Source: an uncultured Clostridia bacterium (GTDB taxonomy: Bacteria; Bacillota; Clostridia; Christensenellales; CAG-917). From it: a stretch of DNA of 64,000 bases. Positions within the stretch are counted from its first letter, which is position 1. Every line of letters starts with the position of its first letter. This document shows, piece by piece, positions 1 to 8,182 of this stretch. The translations under genes were made by a program, and so were the position numbers. Below the pieces are notes generated by a model. It ran no database searches. It worked only from the letters and a program-made list of their open reading frames with translations, and was not told the origin of the DNA. The stretch spans positions 496,001 through 560,000 of the forward strand of contig CAKQGN010000001.1 in the NCBI GenBank assembly GCA_934233745.1, written 5' to 3'.

Positions 1-137
1 TAGGTGTGAGTTTTGAAGAATTGCTTGGCGACATTATCGAAGAAGCGTTGTCTGCCAAATCCAAGCAAGTCAAACGGCGCACATTCAAATCCGACGTTCT
101 CAAAAACTATTGCGACGGCGCAAAACTCGGCAAATAA
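1..137 (+). CDS. C-terminal fragment of an unidentified protein
   Basis: An open frame enters from the left edge (codons in phase with position 3) and stops with TAA at 135-137, giving the last 44 residues of a protein. The fragment is lysine-rich and ends in an acidic helix-like stretch followed by KNYCDGAKLGK. It is too short to assign to a family and no domain is visible. No clear terminator separates it from the next gene, which has its own promoter. It is probably a real gene end because codon use matches the neighbours and the frame is open from the window edge, but I cannot exclude a chance frame. Confidence 0.5.
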   Translation, partial: GVSFEELLGDIIEEALSAKSKQVKRRTFKSDVLKNYCDGAKLGK

Positions 138-168
138 TCGTTTATATGTCGCATGTGCTTGATTTTTC

Positions 169-197
169 TTGCGGATAGGACGCTTTTGTGCTAAAAT
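169..197 (+). promoter_or_regulatory. Sigma-A type promoter of icd
   Basis: TTGCGG (169-174) and TAAAAT (192-197) are separated by 17 nt. The predicted transcript starts about 25 nt before the icd start codon and includes the GAGGTG ribosome binding site. Confidence 0.55.
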
Positions 198-229
198 ACC
201 GATAAAATATTCATTTTTCGAGGTGCTTT

Positions 230-1417
230 ATGGACAAAATAAAAATGACCGTCCCGCTTGTTGAAATGGACGGCGATGAGATGACCGGAATTCTTTGGAA
301 ATGGGTTAAGGATATTCTGATTTGTCCGTATGTCGATTTGAAAACGGAATATTATGATCTTTCTATACAAAATCGTGATAAAACCGACGATAAAGTGACT
401 GTCGACGCGGCAAACGCCTGTCTTAAATACGGCGTGGGCGTCAAGTGCGCAACAATCACTCCGAATGCTCAACGCGTTGAGGAATTCGGCTTGAAGCGTA
501 TGTATCCAAGCCCCAATGCCACCATTCGCGCAATGATGGACGGTACGGTTTTCCGCGCGCCGGTGCTTTGCAAAGGTATAACTCCGCTTGTGCCGGGATG
601 GACAAAACCGATTGTTATTGCAAGACACGCATACGGCGATGTTTACAAAGCGGTAGAAATTAAGGCACACGGCGGGAAAGCGGTGCTTTGTTGCGACGGA
701 GAAGAAAAAACCGTTTTTGATTTTTGCGGCGAGGACGGTATCGTTCAAGCGCAACATAACACCGACAAGAGTATTACGAGTTTTGCAAAAAGCTGTTTTT
801 CTTATGCGCTTTCTCAAAAACAGGATCTTTGGTTCAGCACAAAAGATACGATTTCAAAAGTGTATGACCATAGATTTAAGGATATTTTCCAAGAAATATA
901 CGACAACGAGTACAAAGAAGCGTTTGAAAAGGCAGGGATAGAGTATTTTTATACGCTTATCGACGATGCAGTGGCGCGCGTGATGCGTTCGCACGGCGGA
1001 TTTATCTGGGCACTTAAAAACTATGACGGCGATGTGATGAGCGACATGGTGGCAACGGCATTCGGATCTCTTGCGATGATGACGTCCGTACTTGTATCGC
1101 CAAACGGCGCATACGAGTTCGAGGCAGCTCACGGCACGGTTACAAGACATTACAGAAAATATCAGGCAGGGGAGGAAACATCGACAAACTCCGTTGCAAC
1201 GCTTTTTGCCTGGACGGGCGCACTCAAAAAAAGAGGCGAACTCGACGGCAATGACGAACTTATTGCGTTTGCGAACAGACTTGAAAAAGCGACGATAGAA
1301 ACAATTGAGGGAGGGGAGATGACAAAAGACCTTGTCGGGATTTTCCGCCTCGACGGCGTAGAGGCAAAACCGCTCAATTCAAGAGAGTTTTTGCAAGCCA
1401 TTGCTTCAAGACTGTAA
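230..1417 (+). CDS. icd: NADP-dependent isocitrate dehydrogenase
   Basis: Oxidatively decarboxylates isocitrate to 2-oxoglutarate in the cytosol, producing NADPH and the carbon skeleton for glutamate. The 395-residue protein is of the homodimeric type that also includes the eukaryotic IDH1/IDH2 enzymes rather than the E. coli Icd type: it has MDGDEMTGILW near the N-terminus, the substrate-loop region SPNATIRAMMDGTVFRAP, the metal-binding TLIDDAVARVMRSHGGF stretch, and the C-terminal FEAAHGTVTRHYRKYQ segment. The length is normal for this type. The start is set by GAGGTG about 5 nt upstream of the ATG. It stands alone, with its own promoter and terminator; citrate synthase and aconitase are not adjacent. 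The assignment is secure; cofactor preference is inferred from the subfamily. Confidence 0.95.
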   Translation: MDKIKMTVPLVEMDGDEMTGILWKWVKDILICPYVDLKTEYYDLSIQNRDKTDDKVTVDAANACLKYGVGVKCATITPNAQRVEEFGLKRMYPSPNATIRAMMDGTVFRAPVLCKGITPLVPGWTKPIVIARHAYGDVYKAVEIKAHGGKAVLCCDGEEKTVFDFCGEDGIVQAQHNTDKSITSFAKSCFSYALSQKQDLWFSTKDTISKVYDHRFKDIFQEIYDNEYKEAFEKAGIEYFYTLIDDAVARVMRSHGGFIWALKNYDGDVMSDMVATAFGSLAMMTSVLVSPNGAYEFEAAHGTVTRHYRKYQAGEETSTNSVATLFAWTGALKKRGELDGNDELIAFANRLEKATIETIEGGEMTKDLVGIFRLDGVEAKPLNSREFLQAIASRL

Positions 1418-1450
1418 TTTTTGCAACCGATTGAAATGAAAAATAACTAA

Positions 1451-1476
1451 AAAAAGCACCGCATGGTGCTTTTTCT
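1451..1476 (+). terminator. Intrinsic terminator after icd
   Basis: A perfect 10-bp stem, AAAAAGCACC (1451-1460) with GGTGCTTTTT (1465-1474), has a four-base loop and a T-tract. The flanking A-tract means it could also stop the convergent minus-strand gene at 1501-2394. Confidence 0.85.
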
Positions 1477-1500
1477 GTATTGACGGTATATAAATTTCGG

Positions 1501-2394
1501 TTATTGTTGCTCGTCGGTCATGGTTGTCGGCTTTGCGTAAATGACTTTTTCGCCGATGATTTTTATCTCGTTGGGAGACCCCTTGCGAGCGTCTTCGGGC
1601 AGATATATCAGCACTTGTTTTTCGACATCGAAATCCTTGAACATAAAGAAGAATATCTTTTTTATCGTCGTGTCGTCACGCTTTGGAGCAGGGTTTTCCG
1701 AGAGGGTGATAACGCCGTCTTTCGTGCGCGTTTTTACCATCTGATTTTCGTATTTGACATAGTAATCATAAACGATAAAACCTTTTTTGTCGGCGTCGGA
1801 AGTGTAGATAACGACCGCTTGTTTGTCGATAAAATCGATATTGACGGTCGAAACGTTTTTGTCGCCTGCGTTTTGAGCCTGAACGGAATCTTTCATTTGT
1901 CTGTGTTCGACCTGATTGTAAAAACCGCTCTCTTTCATAAAAGACGATGTGTCTTCAACCCATTTGTCGCGATTTATGCAGCCGAGAGCAGCCGAAACGA
2001 TTGTAAACACTGCCCCGAGTGCAATTATCGCAAGGGCAATGTTGGGCAACGTGATATAATCTTTGAAAGTTTTTTTGCCGTCGTCAACTGTGGTTTTTTC
2101 CTCTTTTTCAGGCTTGTCGGGGAACTTCCATCCCATTTTTTTGTTGTAGAAATCGTAATACTTCTTGTAGGCGGGAATAAGTGCAAGTCCGATGCCCAGA
2201 CAAAGCGTGCCTGCGCCTGCCAAAATGAGGAATATCATAGAACTTTTGAATGCAAACAGCGACGCGATAGCGTAAAACCACATCAGAAGGCAACCCGAAA
2301 AAAGCACGATCATTGCCGCGATCATCAAGATGAAGGGAATGTTGATTCCGACTCTTTTCCAGAATCCGTTTTTTTGAGTTGCGATACGTTTCAT
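1501..2394 (-). CDS. Unidentified membrane protein with three predicted TM segments
   Basis: I do not recognise this 297-residue protein. It has two adjacent hydrophobic segments near residues 17-37 and 48-75, a charged cytoplasmic-looking stretch (KKYYDFYNKKMGWKFPDKPEKEEK), a third hydrophobic segment around residues 117-138, and a C-terminal hydrophilic domain of about 155 residues that appears rich in beta strands. It is monocistronic, converging on icd across a shared terminator hairpin and diverging from the polysaccharide deacetylase. The 300 bases upstream (2395-2694) hold no gene that I can support. Function is unknown; a membrane-anchored sensor or envelope protein is possible but nothing in the sequence decides it. 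Confidence 0.7.
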   Translation of the reverse strand: MKRIATQKNGFWKRVGINIPFILMIAAMIVLFSGCLLMWFYAIASLFAFKSSMIFLILAGAGTLCLGIGLALIPAYKKYYDFYNKKMGWKFPDKPEKEEKTTVDDGKKTFKDYITLPNIALAIIALGAVFTIVSAALGCINRDKWVEDTSSFMKESGFYNQVEHRQMKDSVQAQNAGDKNVSTVNIDFIDKQAVVIYTSDADKKGFIVYDYYVKYENQMVKTRTKDGVITLSENPAPKRDDTTIKKIFFFMFKDFDVEKQVLIYLPEDARKGSPNEIKIIGEKVIYAKPTTMTDEQQ

Positions 2395-2694
2395 ATCGCT
2401 TATTATAAGTCAGCGGTTTTTCTTTGTCAAAGAAAAAGCCGTATTCTTTTGTCGGAATGTGTTTTCGATGTGTTTTGTCCGTGTCGCGCAATATAACCCC
2501 TATTCGAGAGTATAAGTCCGATTCGGCGAGTATTGCGATATTTTTACAGGTTTTATGTTCTAAACTATCTCGACAAAAAATACACTTATGCTGGGCGTGG
2601 GGAAGGAAATAAAACGAAAAAGAAGAAAAATCGACTTTTCGTGACATAATCTCTTCAATTTTGCACTCATGCCGTGCATATAATCGGGGTGTCG

Positions 2695-3462
2695 ATGTTT
2701 TTGACGGTGAAAAAAGCGAGTATTATCGGAGCCGTATCGTTGCTTATCGCCTTTGCGGTTCTTACGGCATCGGTGGGCGTTACAAACAGCGCAGGCGTGT
2801 ATTTTTGCAAAACAACAAGAAAACTGCCTGTTTACGGCGTCGAAGTCGAGGACAGAAAGGTTGTCGCACTCACATTCGATGCGGCATGGGGCGCGGACAA
2901 AACGCAAGGCATCATCGATATAATGAACGACTACGGAGCAAAGGGCACGTTCTTCCTTGTGGGTTTTTGGATAGACAAGTACGAAAAGGAAACAAAAGCC
3001 ATTGCAGATGCGGGATTCGAAATCGGAAATCACTCGCGAAATCATTTGAATATGCCAAAATTAAGCGAAAACGAGATAAAAAACGAAATCGAGTACGTCA
3101 ACGACAGAGTGCAAGAGTTGACGGGCAAAAAGCCCGAGTATTTCCGCGCTCCGTTCGGCGATTACGACAACAAACTCATGACGTCGTTGGAAACGCTCGG
3201 TATGGTCGGCGTGCAGTGGTCAATCGACTCGCTTGACTGGAAAGGACTGTCTGCAAAACAGATATACGACAGGGTGGTGCCAAAAGCAAAGAGCGGAGAT
3301 ATTGTGCTTTTTCACAACAACAGCGACCATGTTCTTGACGCGTTGCCTATGATTCTGACGGCATTGAGAGGACAAGGCTTTGAATTTGTCACCGTAGGCG
3401 ATCTTGTTCTGAGGGACGGCTACACAATAGATTCAAACGGTATACAACACAAAAACGCATAA
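2695..3462 (+). CDS. Polysaccharide deacetylase (NodB domain), PdaB-like
   Basis: Predicted to remove acetyl groups from cell-wall or spore-cortex amino sugars outside the membrane. The 255-residue protein opens with a signal anchor (VKKASIIGAVSLLIAFAVL) and continues with a NodB domain: motif 1 VVALTFDAAWG, motif 2 HSRNHLNMP with the zinc-binding H-x3-H, motif 3 RAPFGDYD, and the catalytic-His region IVLFHNNSDH. The TFDAAWG form of motif 1 resembles the sporulation deacetylases PdaB/PdaA of Bacillus, which fits a spore former. I chose the ATG at 2695, preceded by GGGGTG, over a GTG at 2674 that lacks a ribosome site and would add seven non-hydrophobic residues. It is followed after 18 nt by an SSB-like gene. 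A role in cortex formation is inferred. Confidence 0.85.
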   Translation: MFLTVKKASIIGAVSLLIAFAVLTASVGVTNSAGVYFCKTTRKLPVYGVEVEDRKVVALTFDAAWGADKTQGIIDIMNDYGAKGTFFLVGFWIDKYEKETKAIADAGFEIGNHSRNHLNMPKLSENEIKNEIEYVNDRVQELTGKKPEYFRAPFGDYDNKLMTSLETLGMVGVQWSIDSLDWKGLSAKQIYDRVVPKAKSGDIVLFHNNSDHVLDALPMILTALRGQGFEFVTVGDLVLRDGYTIDSNGIQHKNA

Positions 3463-3480
3463 GACGTACAGGAGGATTTT

Positions 3481-4107
3481 ATGAGTTACGAACAAATGCA
3501 AAACAATCAAGTTTACCTATCCGGACAAATTGCGAGCGCACCCGAGTTTTCGCACGAAATCATGGGTGAAAAGTTTTACGACATGGCGGTGTCGGTTGAA
3601 AGATTGTCGGGACAAAACGACGTTATTCCAATCACCGTGAGCGACAGGCTCATGGAAGGTCAATGTTTTGAAATCGGCAATCTAATCGGCTTAATCGGTC
3701 AATTCAGAAGTTACAACAAGGTTGTGGACGGCAAAAGCAAACTGGTGCTGAGAGTGTTTGTCAGAGAACTTTGCGAGTGTGACGAAAACGCTCCGAACGT
3801 CATAGAACTCGAAGGGTATGTATGCAAGCAACCGGTGTATCGCACAACGCCGTTCAAACGCGAAATCGCCGATTTGCTTGTTGCCGTAAATAGAGCTTAC
3901 AACAAATCCGACTATATTCCGGCAATTGCGTGGGGAAGAAACGCACGCTATGCGTCGACTTTCAATGTGGGAGATAAAATACACCTTGTCGGGCGTATTC
4001 AGTCAAGAATTTATCAAAAAACTCTCGACGACGGCACTGTGGAAGACAGAATCGCATATGAGGTGTCAATAACCAGATTCGAGCAAGAAAAAGAAGACAG
4101 GATATGA
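3481..4107 (+). CDS. SSB-like protein with two predicted OB-fold domains
   Basis: This 208-residue protein appears to contain two tandem OB-fold domains of the single-stranded-DNA-binding family: residues about 8-105 (VYLSGQIASAPEF...VLRVFVREL) and about 108-200 (VIELEGYVCKQPVYRTTPF...IADLLVAVNRAYNKSDYIPAIAWGRNARYA...VGDKIHLVGRIQSR). The second domain carries the canonical SSB sequence pattern. It lacks the long disordered acidic tail of the main bacterial SSB, so it is unlikely to be the replicative SSB and may be an accessory or primosome-like OB protein. The start has a strong CAGGAGG-like site 18 nt after the deacetylase stop, suggesting cotranscription. The family assignment is good; the exact role is unknown. 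Confidence 0.75.
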   Translation: MSYEQMQNNQVYLSGQIASAPEFSHEIMGEKFYDMAVSVERLSGQNDVIPITVSDRLMEGQCFEIGNLIGLIGQFRSYNKVVDGKSKLVLRVFVRELCECDENAPNVIELEGYVCKQPVYRTTPFKREIADLLVAVNRAYNKSDYIPAIAWGRNARYASTFNVGDKIHLVGRIQSRIYQKTLDDGTVEDRIAYEVSITRFEQEKEDRI

Positions 4108-4143
4108 CAAAAACATGAGCGAAAACACACAGTGTTTTTGATT

Positions 4144-4175
4144 GCAAAAGCGTGCAGGAGTGCGCTTTTTTGCGT
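4144..4175 (+). terminator. Probable intrinsic terminator
   Basis: AAAAGCG (4146-4152) pairs with CGCTTTT (4163-4169) around a 10-nt loop. The 3' arm merges into a T-tract and is followed by GCGTTTTTT. Confidence 0.6.
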
Positions 4176-4324
4176 TTTTTGAAATCAGAACCCAAGTGAA
4201 ACACAAATGTGAATAGAAACAAAAAGGGTGTTTTCGACAACGTTCGGCAAAAGACGGGACAACGACATTGCTCGGGCGGTGTTTTTTGATTGCGTTTAAT
4301 AACTGATTTTTGAGTTATAACCTA

Positions 4325-4353
4325 TTTACATTTTGCGCTTTTACTGATATAAT
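4325..4353 (+). promoter_or_regulatory. Sigma-A type promoter of the alpha-galactosidase gene
   Basis: TTTACA (4325-4330) and TATAAT (4348-4353) are separated by 17 nt. The start codon at 4388 follows with a short leader carrying CGGGGG. Confidence 0.75.
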
Positions 4354-4387
4354 GAATTATCCTAAGTTTAATATTCGGGGGAACACA

Positions 4388-6076
4388 ATGAATATAAAAG
4401 ATTATACCTTGAAAATCGCATATCGTATCGGAGGCAAGCACAAAGAGGAGTCCGTCGAGTATGCTCTTGTAAAAGGCGTAGGTTATGACTCGGAGGATTT
4501 GCACATTTGCGATCTCGGTGACGAAAATCATGTCAAAATCGTCGTTTCCGCAAAAAATAAAGTCGAACTCGAACTTGCAGAACTTATATATGACCATTAT
4601 TTCGAGAACAACGAGAGATTTTTCGCAAACGGTTTTCAATCCTGGACGTCGACAAGAGAGTATAAAAGGCGCGACGTGCAATACGGCTTGCGTTCGCTCT
4701 CGAAGTTGCCTGTTGTGAGAAAATTCTCGGGAGCATCGGGCGACTATGCGTTTACCGAGTACGGAAAGGATTTGTATCACGGTTTTTCGTATACATATTT
4801 CCGCAAGGACGAAAAGGTGGAGTTTGTCGGCTCGCTCAACGAACGCACCGGCTATACGATTTTCTACGCGGATATGACGGAAAACGTATTTGCGGTGCAA
4901 AAAGACGTCGAAGGATTGTCCGTCGAGGGCGAATACGAGCTTTTTGACATCATGCACGTTCACGGCACATACGACGGCGTTTTCGACGCATACTTTGCCG
5001 AGTATCCGCAAAAACGTACGGGCAGGGTGGATCATCTTGCAGGTTATACCTCGTGGTACAATTACTATCAGAACATCAACGAAGAAATTATACTGCGAGA
5101 TCTCGAAGGTCTTGCACATGTCGGCAACACCGCAAATATTTTCCAAATCGACGACGGTTACGAAACAAAAGTCGGCGATTGGGATACGGACACGCAAAAG
5201 TTTCCCAACGGACTTGCGCCGATTGTAGAAAAAATCCACTCATACGGGTATAAAGCAGGGCTTTGGTACGCTCCGTTTGCGGCGCAATTGAGTGCAAACG
5301 TCATAAAAAATCATCCCGATTGGCTCATTCGAGGCAAGAACGGAAAGCCTGTGATAAGCGGTATCGCATGGGGCGGATTCTATGCGCTCGACTTTGAAAA
5401 AGAAGAAGTGCGAGCATATATCAAAGCGTTTTTCGACAAGGTGTTTGACGAGTGGCACTTCGATATGGTCAAGCTCGATTTTCTCTATGCCGCGGCGATA
5501 GAGCCGAGAAACGGCAAGACTCGCGGTCAACTCATGTGCGAGGCAATGGACTTTTTGCGCGAGTGTTGCGGCGACAAGATTATCCTCGGTTGCGGAGTGC
5601 CGCTTGCGCCGGCGTTCGGAATCGCTGACGCCTGCCGTATCGGTTGCGACGCCGAAAATACGTTCAAAGAGAAATTCTATGTAAAAGTCACGAATCAAGA
5701 GATTATCTCAACCAAGATATCCATGCAAAACAGTGTGTATCGCCGCCATTTGAACGGAAGAATTTTCGCAAACGATCCCGATGTGTTCTTCCTGCGCGAC
5801 GGCGGTATGAAACCTGCAGTATACACCTGGCAACAAAAGAAACTCCTCGCCATGATAAACCACATCTTTGGCGACGTGCTTTTTGTAAGTGACGACATAG
5901 GCGAATATGACAGCGAAAAAATGGCGGTTTTGATGGAAGCCTACCAAAAATTCGACGGAAAAGTGCTGTCCGCAGAGCATATTGCGCCTGAAATCATAAA
6001 AGTCGTTTTTGAAGAAAACGGACGCAAAAAAATGCTTGTTTTCGACGGCGTCAGCGGCGATTTTATCGTTGAGTGA
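4388..6076 (+). CDS. Alpha-galactosidase-like glycoside hydrolase, GH36 clan
   Basis: Predicted to hydrolyse terminal alpha-galactosides such as melibiose or raffinose-type sugars. The 562-residue protein has an N-terminal beta-rich domain (about residues 1-210) and a TIM barrel with the family signatures GYTSWYNYYQNINEE, FQIDDGYETKVGDW, KAGLWYAPF, the nucleophile region VKLDFLYA (Asp near 364) and the acid/base region CRIGCDAEN (Asp near 421). A short C-terminal domain completes it. I chose the ATG at 4388 with CGGGGGAA upstream rather than the in-frame ATG at 4310, which lies upstream of the promoter. No signal peptide is visible, so the enzyme should be intracellular and depend on a transporter encoded elsewhere. 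It is shorter than classical 700-residue GH36 enzymes; exact substrate is not certain. Confidence 0.88.
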   Translation: MNIKDYTLKIAYRIGGKHKEESVEYALVKGVGYDSEDLHICDLGDENHVKIVVSAKNKVELELAELIYDHYFENNERFFANGFQSWTSTREYKRRDVQYGLRSLSKLPVVRKFSGASGDYAFTEYGKDLYHGFSYTYFRKDEKVEFVGSLNERTGYTIFYADMTENVFAVQKDVEGLSVEGEYELFDIMHVHGTYDGVFDAYFAEYPQKRTGRVDHLAGYTSWYNYYQNINEEIILRDLEGLAHVGNTANIFQIDDGYETKVGDWDTDTQKFPNGLAPIVEKIHSYGYKAGLWYAPFAAQLSANVIKNHPDWLIRGKNGKPVISGIAWGGFYALDFEKEEVRAYIKAFFDKVFDEWHFDMVKLDFLYAAAIEPRNGKTRGQLMCEAMDFLRECCGDKIILGCGVPLAPAFGIADACRIGCDAENTFKEKFYVKVTNQEIISTKISMQNSVYRRHLNGRIFANDPDVFFLRDGGMKPAVYTWQQKKLLAMINHIFGDVLFVSDDIGEYDSEKMAVLMEAYQKFDGKVLSAEHIAPEIIKVVFEENGRKKMLVFDGVSGDFIVE

Positions 6077-6218
6077 TTGTTTTGAGCTTGAAGGCGACAT
6101 TCTCGAAAGAACTGTTAAGACTCTTGCAAAAACGCTTGGAACGTAAAGAGAAAATCGACGCAATCGAATGATGTTTTTCGTTTTCGGCGTCATAAAACAG
6201 GCGATATAAAATAACTCT

Positions 6219-6917
6219 ATGATATTGTTTGACAACCTTCAGAAAGTGCGCGACGAGGTGGCGAAATACGATAGACATATCCGGCTTGTCGCGGCGTGCA
6301 AAATGCAGTCAAAAGACACGATTGACAAGTTTATGTCCGTTGCGCCGGACTTTGTTTTGGGCGAAAACAGGGTGCAGGAGTTTTTGCAGCACTATGACGA
6401 AAGGTATGTGTGGCATATCATAGGTCAATTGCAAACCAACAAAGTCAAGTACGTTGCGGGCAAAGTTGAACTGATACACTCACTTGACAGGGCGGAGCTT
6501 GCAAAAGAGATTGAAAAACAAGCCGTAAAACACGGAGTCGTGCAAAAGTGTCTTGTTGAAATCAATATGGGCGCAGAGATAACAAAGGGAGGCGTTCGCC
6601 CCGAGGAAACTCTCGATTTCATACAAAGTATGAAAGATTATCCGCATATAGAGGTCAAGGGCGTGATGAGCGTACTTCCCGATATGGACGACAAGGTGCG
6701 ACTTGCCGATTTGTACGACAGGTTGCAACGCATATTCGAGGACGCAAAAAACATAAAGCAAGAGGGCGTAAGTGTGGAAATTTTGTCGGCAGGAATGTCC
6801 AAAGACTACAAAATCGCTCTCGAACACGGCTCGAATATGCTCCGCCTCGGCAGAGTCCTGTTCGGAGAAAGAATCGCCAAAAACAACGACAATACGCCGC
6901 AACCGACGGCAAGATAG
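6219..6917 (+). CDS. yggS: YggS-family pyridoxal-phosphate homeostasis protein (YlmE)
   Basis: Binds pyridoxal 5'-phosphate and buffers its pool; it has no known catalytic activity of its own. The 232-residue protein is a single-domain fold-type III barrel with the PLP lysine in LVAACKMQSK, then FVLGENRVQEF, WHIIGQLQTNK, and the phosphate-binding C-terminal LSAGMSKDYKIALEHGSNMLRLGRVLFGER. The length is typical. There is no good ribosome site in front of the ATG at 6219, while a TATAAAAT box at 6205-6212 sits only about 7 nt upstream, so the message may be leaderless or nearly so. The gene is followed by sepF, lspA and rluD, the same order as the ylmE-ylmF-lspA-ylyB region of Bacillus, but without ylmG, ylmH and divIVA. 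Confidence 0.93.
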   Translation: MILFDNLQKVRDEVAKYDRHIRLVAACKMQSKDTIDKFMSVAPDFVLGENRVQEFLQHYDERYVWHIIGQLQTNKVKYVAGKVELIHSLDRAELAKEIEKQAVKHGVVQKCLVEINMGAEITKGGVRPEETLDFIQSMKDYPHIEVKGVMSVLPDMDDKVRLADLYDRLQRIFEDAKNIKQEGVSVEILSAGMSKDYKIALEHGSNMLRLGRVLFGERIAKNNDNTPQPTAR

Positions 6918-6972
6918 CGAATACAAACATAATGAACGCAAGTATAGCGAATACAACCATAAGGTAGAAGAT

Positions 6973-7356
6973 ATGGACGAAAGATATTTCAGAAACAATC
7001 AAACGCAACGCGCCGATATGCAGGGAAGTCCGAGGGGCTTTTCTCGTTCGCAAACGCCAATCGGGCAAGTGCCGAGCTATACGCAACCTGCCGCCTACGG
7101 ACAGTCGGGCGGCGTCGTAATCTATTCGCCGCGCACTTACAAGGACGTGCAATTGCTCATCGACCACCTCAAAATGAGAGAACAGGTTATCGTGGATTTT
7201 TCAACGCTCAATCAACAGGCGGTGTATCGTATTCTCGATTTTATGAGCGGCGCAATTTACGCGCTTGACGGCAGTATTCAGCAAATCACCAAAAATATTT
7301 TCCTCTTTGCTCCGCAAGGGGTGACGATAACCATTCCTCCGCAAATCAGAGGTTAA
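6973..7356 (+). CDS. sepF: Cell division protein SepF
   Basis: SepF anchors FtsZ filaments to the membrane and bundles them at the division site. The 127-residue protein has an N-terminal polar linker of about 45 residues, rich in Q, P, S and R, then the SepF core: VVIYSPRTYKDVQLLIDHLKMREQVIVDFSTLNQQAVYRILDFMSGAIYALDGSIQQITKNIFLFAPQGVTI. The core matches the family well, including the DFxxLN and RxLDFxxGxxYA motifs. The first few residues (MDERYFR) give only a weak amphipathic membrane-targeting helix. The ATG at 6973 follows AAGGTAGAAG. It lies 55 nt after yggS and 9 nt before lspA and is probably in one operon with them. Confidence 0.93.
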   Translation: MDERYFRNNQTQRADMQGSPRGFSRSQTPIGQVPSYTQPAAYGQSGGVVIYSPRTYKDVQLLIDHLKMREQVIVDFSTLNQQAVYRILDFMSGAIYALDGSIQQITKNIFLFAPQGVTITIPPQIRG

Positions 7357-7365
7357 GGAGTTTTT

Positions 7366-8175
7366 ATGACTGATCAAGAAAAAATCGACTACAAAACCAA
7401 AGTCAAAACTTTTCTTGCCGACTGGGTAGGAGTCGCAAAAAAGAAATGGTGGCTGTATCTTGTGGAACTTGCCGTTGTCGCAATCATTTTGGTTGCGGAT
7501 TTGCTCAGCAAAAAAGCGGCGTGGGAGTATCTCAACAATTACGGCGTAAAAACGCTCGTTCCGCACCTTTTCAACTTGGTTATGGTGCCAAATACGGGAG
7601 CGGGATTCGGCATATTGCAAGGCAAGACGGTTGCGCTTACCGTGGTCACGTTAATCGTGCTTGCGGCAATCGTCGTCTACCTCTTTTTCGCGCTCAAAGA
7701 AAGCGAGTGGCTCAGAATATCGCTTATCTTTATTACGGCAGGCGGCATCGGCAACATCGTTGACCGCATCAAATTCGGCTACGTTCGCGACTTTTTGCAG
7801 TTTGCGTTCTGGACGGATTTCCCGTCTTTCAACGTTGCCGATTCGTTTGTGACGGTTGGCGCGTTTATGCTTGTCGTCGTGCTTATAATTATGCTCGTGC
7901 AGGAGGGGAAGAAAAACCAAAAAGAGTTTGAGGAAGAACAAAAGAACGGTGTCGGCGAACAAAAACAAATCGATCCTCTCGATGAACCGATAAACCTCAA
8001 TCCCATGATGAAATCACACAACGACTATACGTTTGAAGTGAGCGAAAAGAAAGAAGAAAACACTGCCGAAAAGGACGAAAAACAAGTCGAAAATGCAGAA
8101 AAAATCGCAGAACATACGGACAATTTATCTGCCGACGACTGCGTGAAAGGTGCAGACAAGAGCAAAGAAGATTGA
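7366..8175 (+). CDS. lspA: Lipoprotein signal peptidase II with long acidic C-terminal tail
   Basis: Cleaves the signal peptide of diacylglyceryl-modified prolipoproteins in the membrane. The 269-residue protein has four hydrophobic segments and both catalytic aspartate motifs, GGIGNIVDRI and FNVADSFVTVGA, as well as the conserved NTGAGFGILQG stretch. The catalytic core ends near residue 190. The remaining roughly 80 residues are a highly charged, Glu/Lys-rich, probably disordered tail that ordinary LspA proteins of about 160 residues lack; the N-terminus also has about 25 extra residues. GGAG lies 8 nt before the ATG. It sits between sepF and rluD as in other Firmicutes. The function is secure; the tail is unexplained. 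Confidence 0.93.
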   Translation: MTDQEKIDYKTKVKTFLADWVGVAKKKWWLYLVELAVVAIILVADLLSKKAAWEYLNNYGVKTLVPHLFNLVMVPNTGAGFGILQGKTVALTVVTLIVLAAIVVYLFFALKESEWLRISLIFITAGGIGNIVDRIKFGYVRDFLQFAFWTDFPSFNVADSFVTVGAFMLVVVLIIMLVQEGKKNQKEFEEEQKNGVGEQKQIDPLDEPINLNPMMKSHNDYTFEVSEKKEENTAEKDEKQVENAEKIAEHTDNLSADDCVKGADKSKED

Positions 8176-8182
8176 TAAACGC

